Made by a program: the position numbers and the translations under genes. The notes below the pieces were generated by a model, which worked only from the letters and a program-made list of their open reading frames with translations, was not told the origin of the DNA and did no database searches. DNA of 64,000 nucleotides, from the NCBI GenBank assembly GCA_022843925.1, contig JALHMS010000004.1, positions 290,708 through 354,707 of the forward strand. Direction: 5' to 3'. How positions within the stretch are numbered: the stretch's first letter is position 1; each line of letters begins with the position of its first letter. This document shows positions 15,001 through 27,000 of this stretch, one piece after another. This stretch comes from Burkholderiales bacterium. GTDB lineage: Bacteria > Pseudomonadota > Gammaproteobacteria > Burkholderiales > Ga0077523.

Positions 15001-18000
15001 TGCTCGCCGATTCGGTGGCGGACGGCACCACGCCCGCCGACCGCTGGGCGCTCGCGGGCGGACGCGCTGCCATCCCGGTGGGCACGCGGAGCATCATGTT
15101 CCGTTTCGAGGCGCAGCGCGTCGCCGGCGACAGCGTCAACGACGCGTGGCTCGACGGCGCGTTCCTGCGCGCCACGTCCGAGGCGTGGGTCCCCGACGCG
15201 GGCGCCTACGGCTTCGGCGCGCACGAGTCGGCGCCCGAGACCGCGCGGCGCATCGCGCTGCGGTTCCCCGATCTCTACACCGACTGGGAGCGCGGCGAGC
15301 CGCTCGCGATCCGCTGGGAGACCGTGGGCAACACCACGTTCTCGCCCGTGCGCATCGACCTGCTGCAGGACACCGCCGATGGTCCCGCGCTCTTCCGAAC
15401 CATCGCCGCGTCGACGCCCGACGACGGCGAGTTCGTGTGGATTCCCGAGGTGAGCGGCGTGGACTTCGGCACCCGCGGCCTGCGCATCCAGGTGTCGCTC
15501 GCCGACGCGCCGGAGGTGCTCGACCGCAGTCAGGAGACCTTCGCCGTGCCCGAGGACGGTATCACGTTCTGGGTGGACGACGCGTCCGACGTGGGCGACG
15601 AGTTCACCGTCGGCGCCACCGGCTCGAACCGGAACACCGGCAGGAGCGCGGCATCGCCGAAGCCGAACCCCACCAATCTGCTGCGCTCGTACACGTTGGG
15701 CGCGGACGCGGTGCTGCGCATCGACACGGGCGACTACCCCCTCATCGACGCGCTCACCCTCTCCGGCACGGTCGACCGCGGTCTCGGGCTCGACGAAGGG
15801 TTCACGATCACCGGTCCGACCGATACCTCGCGCATCGCGCGGCTCCTGCCGGCCATACCGGGGGCGCAGTTCGCGGGCCTCATCGAGTTGCAGGACGCCG
15901 ATTTCGTCGCCATCCGGCATCTCACACTCGCCAACAGCGGGCGCGGGCTGTTCGTGCATACGGGCTCGGAGAGTTTCTCGGCGTCCGACGTCACCGCGAT
16001 CGGGCACACACTGGACGGCATGTCGATCGAGACGACAGCCCCGTTCTCCGACTTCGCGCGGCTGTCCGCGTCGGGCAACTTGCGCTGGGGCATCGACATC
16101 CGCGGCGCGATCCGGTCGATGACCGACGCGCGGGTGACGAACAACGAGAACGGCCTGCAGATCACGGGGCCGGTCGAGCGTGTGACGGGCAACGAGGTGT
16201 CGCGCAACAACCGGCAGGGCATGCAGCTCTCGCAGTCGGGCAGCGCCGTGATCCGGCGCAACGTCGTGTCCGGCAACCAGTGGGGCGTGAGCCTGTCGGC
16301 GTCGGGGGGCTCGGTCGTGTTCGGCGACGAGGACCTCTCCACGGGCAACGGCAACCGCGTGTCCGACAACCGCGCCAACGGCCTCGACGTGAGCGGAAAC
16401 GTGCTGGTCGCGGGCAACGTCTTCACCGGCAACGCCGGCGTCGGCGTGGCGGCGAGCGGAGCGACCGTACGGGCCAATCTCGTCTCGGACAACGGGACCG
16501 GGGTGAGAGCGAGCGGCGGCGTCGTCGACCGGAACCGGATCTACGGCAACAGCGAGTTCGGAATCGATGCCACGTTCGCGCTTCTCACCGGCAACGTCGT
16601 GTACAGCTCGCCCATCGGCATCCGGCTCGCGTCGAGCGCGAGCCAGGCGCGGGGCAATGTCGTCTACGGTACCGGCGCGCGGGGGATCTCCGTCACGGCT
16701 GCCGGCAGCGAGGTGGCGGGCAACACGGTCTACGCGCCGACGGGCGATGCGCTGGTGGTGAGCGGCGCGACGGGCGTGGCAGTGGGCAACAACATCCTCG
16801 TCACCGGCGCCGGGACGGCGATCTCGGTGGCGTCCGACAGCTTCTCGGGCTTCCGGTCCGACTACAACCTGTTCCAGGTGCTCGCCGGCGGCGCCGTGGG
16901 TGTGTGGCAAGCGCAGAGTCGCGCAACGCTGGCCGCCTGGCAGAGCGCGACCAGCGCGGACGCCAACAGCCTGGTGGCGGACCCCCTGTTCGTGGACGTC
17001 GACGGTGCGGATGGCGTGCTCGGCTTCGTCGATGCGGTTCGCGACGGACGCGACGACGACTTCCACCTGCGCAGCGCGTTCGGCACGTTCGCCGGCGGCT
17101 CTCTGGTTCCGGTGCGCGATGCGATCACGGGGCTTCCGGTGGCGGTGTCTGCCGTCACGCCAGTCATCTTCGCGGAGTCGTCGCCTGCCATCGACCGTGG
17201 CCGTCCGGGCGACGCGTTTGCGCTCGAACCGCAACCCAACGGCGGGTTCCGGAATCTCGGGGCTTACGGCAATACGGCCCAGGCATCGCTGAGCCCCGAG
17301 CGCTACGTGACGATCTTCTCGCCCAACGGCGGGGAACGCGTCGCGCAGGATCGCGACGTCGACGTGCGCTGGCGGGCCTCGGGGTTCACGGGCACGGTCG
17401 ACATCGCCTATCGCGGACCTTCCACCGGTGGGGCGTTCGTGGCGCTCGCCTCGGGCGAGGCCAACGACGGCGCGTACAGCTGGCGTGTGTCCCAGGCCAG
17501 CTTCCCCGTCGGTCAGTACACCCTCCGCGTATCGGCGTCGTCCGACGCTTCGCTGTTCGACACGTCGGACACCGCCTTCGATGTCATCGCCCCCATCGCC
17601 TTCTACTACGTGAACGACGGAGCGACTGCGGGCGACGTGTTCACGACCACGGCCGGCGCGATCGGCAACGACGGACTGTCGCCGGATCGGCCCATGGCGA
17701 GCCTCGCCGACCTCATCGCGCGCTACGACCTCGGTCCGGGCGACACGGTCCTCGTCGATGCCGGCACCTACGCGATCACCACGAACCTCGTGTTGACGGC
17801 CCAGGACAGCGGAGTGCGGATCGTAGGTGCGGGACGTGACCTGACGGTTCTGGACCGTGGGAACCGGTCGTTCGGGTCGGTGGTGCTGCAGTTGGCGGGT
17901 GCGGACGATGTACGGGTGGAGTCCTTGTCGTTGACGGGCGGGTACCACGGCGTGCTGGCGTCGAGCGCAGCGGACTCCGACGCGGTGGTGCTGAGCGACG

Positions 18001-21000
18001 TGCGGGCGTTCGGTCACGCGCAGGCGGGCGTGCGCATCGACGCGTCGAACGACGGCTGGGTGCTGGTGGGATCGCGGTTCGATGCGAACGAGTCCGACGG
18101 CGTGAACGGAAGCGGATTCGGGCTGCGGGTGGAGGGCAACGAATTCGTGAACAACCGCGGCTACGGGCTGAGCCTGGGCACCGGACAGGGCGCGGTGGTA
18201 CGCGGCAACGTGGTGACGGGCAACCAGAGCTACGGCCTGTACGTGAACGCGAACCTGAACGGCAACGAAGCGAACCGGGCGCTGGTGGAAGACAACGCCT
18301 CGAGCGGCAACCGCAACGACGGGCTGTACCTGAGCGGAGACGCGGTGACGGGGCGGAACAACCGTGCGTGGGGCAACGGCGGGGTCGGGCTGTACGCGAG
18401 CGGTGGCGCGCTGGCGGAGGGCAACGAGGCCTGGGACAACGGCAGGGGGATCGAGACCAGTGGCGCCACCGCGCGCGGTAACGTCGCATGGGGAAACCGG
18501 GGTGCCGGGATCGAGACGACCGCGTCGCTGGTGGAGGGCAACCGCGTCTACGGCAACACGGGTGTCGGCATCCACGTGCGCAGCGGCGTGATCCGTGGCA
18601 ACGCCGTTTGGGACAACGCAGGCGAGGCGGGGATCGTGGTGTCGGGGTCCGGGCCCACGCGGGTGGAGAACAACACCGTGCTCTCGCCCGTGGGCGAGGC
18701 CGTGTGGGTGCGTGGCTCGGGCGGCGTGGACGTACGCAACAACATCCTGTGGGTGGACAGCGGGCACGCGCTGCGGGTGGACGCGCAGTTCCAGGCGGGG
18801 TTCGTGTCGGACTACAACCTGTTCCGCCTGGGCGCGAACGGCAAGGTGGCGTTCTGGGAGGACCGGTCGTTCCTCACGCGCACCGACTGGGTGTACGGCG
18901 TGGGCCAGGACCGCAACAGCGTGACCGGCGATCCGCAGTTCGTCGACATCGACGGCGCGGACAAGCAGCACGGTGTCGTGGGCGGCGTGGACCGCGGCGG
19001 CGACGACGACTTCCGGCTGCGTGCGGGCTCGATCGCCATCGACCGCGGGGATCCCTCGACGCTGGCGCTGGGCGAAGCGATGCCGAGCGGCAACCGCGTG
19101 GACCTGGGCGCGTACGGCAACACCGCGCAGGCCACGGCAAGCGTCGAGCCGCAGATCCAGGTGCTGGGTCCGAACGGGCTGGAGAAGCTGGAGGTGGGTC
19201 AGCGGGCCATCATCGCGTGGCGCACGGCGGGCGTGCTGCCGGTGGACACGTTGCTGCGGGTGGACAGCGGCGACCCGCGCAGCGCGATCGCGGGCTGGCG
19301 CACCGACACGCTGCGCACCAACGGCTCGTGGTCGACGACCAGCACCGCGGTGACCACCGCGGGCGTGGCGAACGCCGGGCCGGCCGAGCTGTACCAGAGC
19401 TTCGCCACCGCCACGAGCAACGCGGGCAGCGGCGCGAGCTTCGTGGCGGGGAGCCTGCGCCACGCGGTGGCGGCGCCGGACGGGCAGTACCGTCTGCGGC
19501 TGCACTTCGCCGAGCCGAGCGTGGCGGTGGGACAGCGACTGTTCGACATCGAAGTGAACGGCCAGCGGGTGGATGAGAACGTCGACATCCGGGCGCGCGC
19601 GGGTGCCGTGAACCGGGCCTACGTCGCGGAGTACGACATCAGCGTCAGCGGCGGTGCGGGACTCGACCTGCGGCTCGTGAACCGCAGCACCAATGGGAAC
19701 CTGGCGATCCTGAGCGGCTGGGAGATCCTGCGTGCGAACGCGCAGGCACCGGAGGCGGTGTCGGTGGAGCTGCAGGTGAGCGAGGACGACGGCGCGAGCT
19801 GGCGTGCGATCGCGAGCGGGCTCGGGCTCGACGCGCTGGGCGGCGGGCGCCACGAGTGGACCGTGGATGCGCAGCCGACCGCGGGGAACACGGCGCGGGT
19901 GCGTGCGGTGCTCACGGGCGTGATGGCCGGGACGGGCGCCTCGGTGCGCGCGAGCGACGCCTCGGACGAAGGGTTCCAGATCGCCAACGGAGGCACGTCG
20001 TACTACGTGAACGACGGGAGCCTCGCGGGGGACGTGCACACCACCGCGGTGGGGAACAACGCCAACAGCGGCAAGAGTGCGGATGCGCCGATGGCGAGCC
20101 TCGCAGCGCTGCTGGCGGCGTACGACCTGGACGCGGGCGACGTGTTGTACGTGGACGCGGGGACGTACGACCTCACCACGAACCTCGTGTTGACCTCCGA
20201 GGACAGCGGAGTGCGGATCGTAGGTGCGGGACGTGACCTGACGGTTCTGGACCGTGGGAACCGGTCGTTCGGGTCGGTGGTGCTGCAGTTGGCGGGTGCG
20301 GACGACGTACGGGTGGAGTCCTTGTCGGTGACGGGCGGGTACCACGGCGTGCTGGGGTCGAGCGGAGCGGACTCGGACGCGGTGGTGCTGAGCGACGTGC
20401 GGGCGTTCGGTCACGCGCAGGCGGGCGTGCGCGTCGACGCGTCGAACGACGGCTGGGTGCTGGTGGGATCGCGGTTCGATGCGAACGAGTCCGACGGCGT
20501 GAACGGAAGCGGATTCGGGCTGCGGGTGGAGGGCAACGAATTCGTGAACAACCGCGGCTACGGGCTGAGCCTGGGCACCGGACAGGGCGCGGTGGTACGC
20601 GGCAACGTGGTGACGGGCAACCAGAGCTACGGCCTGTACGTGAACGCGAACCTGAACGGCAACGAAGCGAACCGGGCGCTGGTGGAAGACAACGCCTCGA
20701 GCGGCAACCGCAACGACGGGCTGTACCTGAGCGGAGACGCGGTGACGGGGCGGAACAACCGTGCGTGGGGCAACGGCGGGGTCGGGCTGTACGCGAGCGG
20801 TGGCGCGCTGGCGGAGGGCAACGAGGCCTGGGACAACGGCAGGGGGATCGAGACCAGTGGCGCCACCGCGCGCGGTAACGTCGCATGGGGAAACCGGGGT
20901 GCCGGGATCGAGACGACCGCGTCGCTGGTGGAGGGCAACCGCGTCTACGGCAACACGGGTGTCGGCATCCACGTGCGCAGCGGCGTGATCCGTGGCAACG

Positions 21001-24000
21001 CCGTTTGGGACAACGCAGGCGAGGCGGGGATCGTGGTGTCGGGGTCCGGGCCCACGCGGGTGGAGAACAACACCGTGCTCTCGCCCGTGGGCGAGGCCGT
21101 GTGGGTGCGTGGCTCGGGCGGCGTGGACGTACGCAACAACATCCTGTGGGTGGACAGCGGGCACGCGCTGCGGGTGGACGCGCAGTTCCAGGCGGGGTTC
21201 GTGTCGGACTACAACCTGTTCCGCCTGGGCGCGAACGGCAAGGTGGCGTTCTGGGAGGACCGGTCGTTCCTCACGCGCACCGACTGGGTGTACGGCGTGG
21301 GCCAGGACCGCAACAGCGTGACCGGCGATCCGCAGTTCGTCGACATCGACGGCGCGGACAAGCAGCACGGTGTCGTGGGCGGCGTGGACCGCGGCGGCGA
21401 CGACGACTTCCGGCTGCGTGCGGGCTCGATCGCCATCGACCGCGGGGATCCCTCGACGCTGGCGCTGGGCGAAGCGATGCCGAGCGGCAACCGCGTGGAC
21501 CTGGGCGCGTACGGCAACACCGCGCAGGCCACGGCAAGCGTCGAGCCGCAGATCCAGGTGCTGGGTCCGAACGGGCTGGAGAAGCTGGAGGTGGGTCAGC
21601 GGGCCATCATCGCGTGGCGCACGGCGGGCGTGCTGCCGGTGGACACGTTGCTGCGGGTGGACAGCGGCGACCCGCGCAGCGCGATCGCGGGCTGGCGCAC
21701 CGACACGCTGCGCACCAACGGCTCGTGGTCGACGACCAGCACCGCGGTGACCACCGCGGGCGTGGCGAACGCCGGGCCGGCCGAGCTGTACCAGAGCTTC
21801 GCCACCGCCACGAGCAACGCGGGCAGCGGCGCGAGCTTCGTGGCGGGGAGCCTGCGCCACGCGGTGGCGGCGCCGGACGGGCAGTACCGTCTGCGGCTGC
21901 ACTTCGCCGAGCCGAGCGTGGCGGTGGGACAGCGACTGTTCGACATCGAAGTGAACGGCCAGCGGGTGGATGAGAACGTCGACATCCGGGCGCGCGCGGG
22001 TGCCGTGAACCGGGCCTACGTCGCGGAGTACGACATCAGCGTCAGCGGCGGTGCGGGACTCGACCTGCGGCTCGTGAACCGCAGCACCAATGGGAACCTG
22101 GCGATCCTGAGCGGCTGGGAGATCCTGCGTGCGAACGCGCAGGCACCGGAGGCGGTGTCGGTGGAGCTGCAGGTGAGCGAGGACGACGGCGCGAGCTGGC
22201 GTGCGATCGCGAGCGGGCTCGGGCTCGACGCGCTGGGCGGCGGGCGCCACGAGTGGACCGTGGATGCGCAGCCGACCGCGGGGAACACGGCGCGGGTGCG
22301 TGCGGTGCTCACGGGCGTGATGGCCGGGACGGGCGCCTCGGTGCGCGCGAGCGACGCCTCGGACGAAGGGTTCCAGATCGCCAACGGAGGCACGTCGTAC
22401 TACGTGAACGACGGGAGCCTCGCGGGGGACGTGCACACCACCGCGGTGGGGAACAACGCCAACAGCGGCAAGAGTGCGGATGCGCCGATGGCGAGCCTCG
22501 CGGCGCTGCTGGCGGCGTACGACCTGGACGCGGGTGATGTGGTGTTCGTGGACGCTGGGACGTACGACCTCGCGACCAACCTCGTGTTGACGGCCCAGGA
22601 CTCCGGCGTGCGGATCGTGGGGGCGGGCATGGGCGTCACCGTCCTCGATCGCGGCAACACCACCTTCGGCAGCCGCGTGTTCGACTTCCGCGATGCCGAC
22701 GGCGTCACCGTCGAGGGCATGACGCTGCGCGGCGCGTACGACGGCGTCGCGGCGGGTTCCGGACAGGACGCCGACAACATCACCCTGCGCGCCGTCGAGG
22801 TCGTCGGCCACGCCAACATCGGCGTGAACGTGCAGTTCGGCAACGACGGCTGGGTGATCGAGGGCAGCCGCATCCACGCGAACGCTTCCCGCGGTGTGGA
22901 CTTCGTGCAGGTGTCGGGGCGCATCCAGGGCAGCGAGATCTTCGCCAACCTGTCCACCGGCATCGTCGTGCGCGGCCTGCCGACAGCCGCGATCGTTGTC
23001 GCGGACAACATCGTCCGCGACAACAGCAGCTACGGCATCGACGCGAACACGAACGTCGAAGTCCGCGGCAACCGCGTCTTCAACCAGCGCTCGGGAGCCG
23101 GTACCGGCATCTATCTCTCCGCGGCATCGGCCGTCGGGAACGACGTCTTCGACAACCGTCTCGGCATCTACGTGTCGGGAGGCGGGCTCGCGCAGGGCAA
23201 CGAGGTCCACTCGAACACGGTGGCCGGCATCGAGCTCTCGTCCGGCACGGCGAGCGGCAACCGCATCCACTCGAACCCCATCGGGATCGACGGCATCACC
23301 GCGGGGCGGATCGAGAACAACGTCATCTACGGCAACACGAATTTCGGCATCTTCGAGGACGGGTCCTCCGTGACACCGGCGAGGATCTTGAACAACACGA
23401 TCCATCAGCCCGTCGGCGACGCGATCCGGCTGAGCAGTTCGAACGTGTCCGCCCACACGATCGCGAACAACATCCTGGCCGTCGGCGCCGGGGCCGGCAT
23501 TCATGTGCAAGGGTCGGTGGCGACGGGATTCTCGTCGAATTTCAATCTGTTCGATCGGATGGCAGGCACGGCGTCTGTCGGCGTGTGGGGCGGTGCGGTG
23601 CGTGCGGATCTCGCTGCGTGGCGCAGCGCCAACGGTCAGGACGCGCGTTCCACGACGGGGTCCGCGGGCTTCCTCGACATCGACGGCGCGGACAACGTGC
23701 TGGGCGACGGCCTGGGCGCGCGCGACACGGGCCGCGACGACAACTTCGGCCTGCGTCGGCAGTCGCCCGCCATCGATGCTGCGAACGCCTATCTCGCGCC
23801 GGCCCTGGATGTGGAAGGCCGGCCGCGGCGCCAGGACGCCGGCACGGTGGACGCCGGTGAAGGCTGGCCGCTCTACGTGCCTGCGACGGCAGGCGCGAGC
23901 GATGCGGCACCGCGCGCGAGCGAGACGGCCCTCAACCTCCGCAGCAGCAACACCTGGTCCGAGCAGTCGCTGGGATTCGGCTTCACGCTCTACGGCCAGA

Positions 24001-27000
24001 CCTACACGCGCGTTGCCGTCAACACGAACGGCTATCTGCACTTTGCCGGCCCGGATGGCCAATCGACGGATGCGAACGATCCGGCGGTGTTCCTCCGTAA
24101 CGTGCGCATCGCCCCGCTCTGGGACAACCTCACGACTGCGCAGACCGGTGGCGACGTCTTCGTCGACCGCTCGGTCGCCAACCAGATCCGGTTCCGCTGG
24201 GCGGCACAGGTCGAGGGCGTGACGCCGGCGCTGGCGGCGAATTTCGCGGTCACGCTCTTCGCTGACGGGACGTTCCGCTTCGACTACGGCGCCGGCAACA
24301 CCGGGCTCACGCCGACCGTCGGCGTCTCCGGCGGCAACGGTCTGGCCTTCGTGCTCGCGCCTGGATATGACGGCGTCTCCGGGCTCGGCGGCGCGCAGGC
24401 CCTGATCTGGACGCCTCGTCCGGACGTCACCTACTACGACATCGGTGCGTACGAGTTCCAGGGCGATTCGCGCGATGCCACGGCGCCCACGGTCGTGCGT
24501 GTCGAGAACCTACCGCCCTCGGGCGGAACGACGGCGGCCGCCTTCACGTCGCTGCGGGTCGCTTTCAGCGAGTCGCTCGACGGCGTGTCCGCACGCAGCG
24601 CCGCGAACTACACGCTGCTATCGGCGGGCGCGGACGACACGTTCCTGACGCCCGACGATGTACGGATCGCGTTGCGGCCGCTCTATTCGTTCCCCGAGAC
24701 CGGCCTCACGCTGCAGCTGGTGGACGGCGTGCTCCCCGACGGACGCTACCGCCTGACGCTCTCGGGCACCGCGCCGCGCGGCATCTTCGACACGGCCGGC
24801 AACGCGCTCGACGGCGATGGCAACGGCACCCCTGGCGGCGACTACGTGCACGAGTTCCGGATCGATCGGCGCAGCAACATCGCCCCCGTGGCAGTGAGCG
24901 CGATCGAGTCGGTGGCCGAGGACGGGAGCGTGACGTTCACGCTCGGCGCCTCGGATGCGAATGGCGATGCACTGATCTTCTCGCTCGTGTCGGCTCCGGT
25001 ACGCGGCGTCCTCACGACCTTCGACCCCGTCACCGGACAGATCACCTATCGACCCGAATCGGACTTCAACGGCACCGACAGTTTCCGCTTCCGCGCTGAC
25101 GACGGCCGCCTCGGGGTGGGCGAGGGGACCATCACGCTCCGGGTCACGCCGGTGAACGACGCGCCTACCGGCGGCACGCTCGCACTCACGACCTCCGAGG
25201 ACGTGCCGGTGACGGTGGTCCTCCCGGGCAGCGACCGCGAGACGTCCCGCGCTAACCTCCTGTTCGAACTGGTCACCGCGCCCGCCCACGGCCGTCTGAC
25301 GCAGGCGCCGGGCGGATCGTGGCTCTACACGCCGGACGCGGACTTCGTGGGCGACGACGCGTTCACGTACCGCGTGCGCGATCGCGGCGACCCCGATGGT
25401 TCCGGCGGTGATGTGCGCGTCTCCGGACCGGGAACGGTGTCGCTGCGCGTGACCGCACGGAACGACGCGCCGCGCTTCGGCGATTTCGGCTCGTTGTCGG
25501 TGGACGAGGGCGGCACGCTCGCGTTCCTGCTGCCCGTCACCGATCCCGAGGCCGACGTGCTCACCTACGGCATCGTCGGCGAGGCCGGCGGCGCCACCGT
25601 GGACCCCATGACCGGTCGTTTCTCGTGGCGCGCCGTCGATGGGCCCGAGATCCGGCGCTTCATCGTGAGCGCGGCCGACGGACGACAGACGACCCAGGCG
25701 GAATTCACCGTCAACGTGCGCAATGTCGCGCCGCGCATCGACGTGACCGGGCCGGCGACCGTCAACATCGGCGAACGCTACGAGATCGCGTTCTCGGCGA
25801 CCGATCCGGGCAACGACACGGTGTCCGGCTGGCGGGTGAACTGGGGCGATGGCCGCGTGACCGAACTGCCGGGCAGTGCGCGCGGCGCGAGCACCACCTT
25901 TGCCACCTCGGGTCCCGTGGCGATCGTGGTGACTGCCATCGACGAGGATGGCGAGTACCCGTCGGCGGCGCTGGCCGTCGCGGTGATCCGTCCGAACGTC
26001 GCGCCCCAGGCATTCGCGAACACGATCGCGACCGACGAGGACACCGCGATCGCCTTCGATCTCATCGGTTTCGATGCCGACGGCGATGCCCTCACGTACG
26101 AGATCGTGACGGCCCCCGTGCACGGCGTGGTGGAGGCGCTCTCGGCGGATGGGCGCCGACTCTCGTACCGTCCTTCCGCCGACTACAACGGCCCGGACAC
26201 GCTGGTGTTCCGCGTGTCGGACGGCGTCGCGTGGTCTGCGTCGGCGACGGTGTCGTTCGATGTCGCGGCGGTGAACGATATCTGGCTCGACGCATCGACC
26301 GGGGAAGTCGAGGAGGGCGGGGTCGCGACGTACGTCTTCCGCCGCGAGGGCGATCTGTCACGGGCGAACACGGTCAGCTTCGAGCTGGCGCCGGGCACGG
26401 GTGCAGCAGCCTCGGCCGACGACGTGGCGGGCGGCTTCGGCAACGCGACGATCCGCTTCGACACCGGCGTGGACACCGCGACGCTGACGCGCGCGATCAT
26501 CGACGACGCGGCGCGCGAGCCGGACGAGGCGTTCGAACTGCGGGTGCGCAGCGTCACCGGCGGGACCTTCCGTGGCGATCCGGTCGCGCGGACAGTGATC
26601 GTGGCAAGCGATGTGCCCCCTCCTGCGGAGGTGCGTCTGTCGATTGCGACGCTGGGCAGCGTGACGGAAGGCACGGTCGAGGACACGGGTGACCCGTCGC
26701 AGCCGGGGCGGGGCGGACGGTTCAACCTGAGTATCGAGCGCGGACCCGGCGACCTCGGCGAGTCGGCAGCGGTGTGGTTCACGCTCGGCGGGACGATCTC
26801 GCTGGCGGACGTGAAGGCGGTCGAAGGCGCGGATTTGGTATCGGAGTCCATCCTCGCTGGCAACGGCATCGACGCGTCGCGCCTGCCGTCCGATCGGCTC
26901 GGCGTGTACCGCGCGATCATCGGCGCGGGGCAGAACAGCGTGACCGTGACGATCACGCTCGCGGCCGACGCGATCGACGAACCTGACGAGACGCTGCGCG

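Noticed and set aside
11622..24062. 4,146-codon open frame on the minus strand
   Set aside because: Antisense shadow of the giant RTX/beta-helix gene. The composition is His/Arg/Ala-rich without domains, while the plus strand has clear modules throughout.
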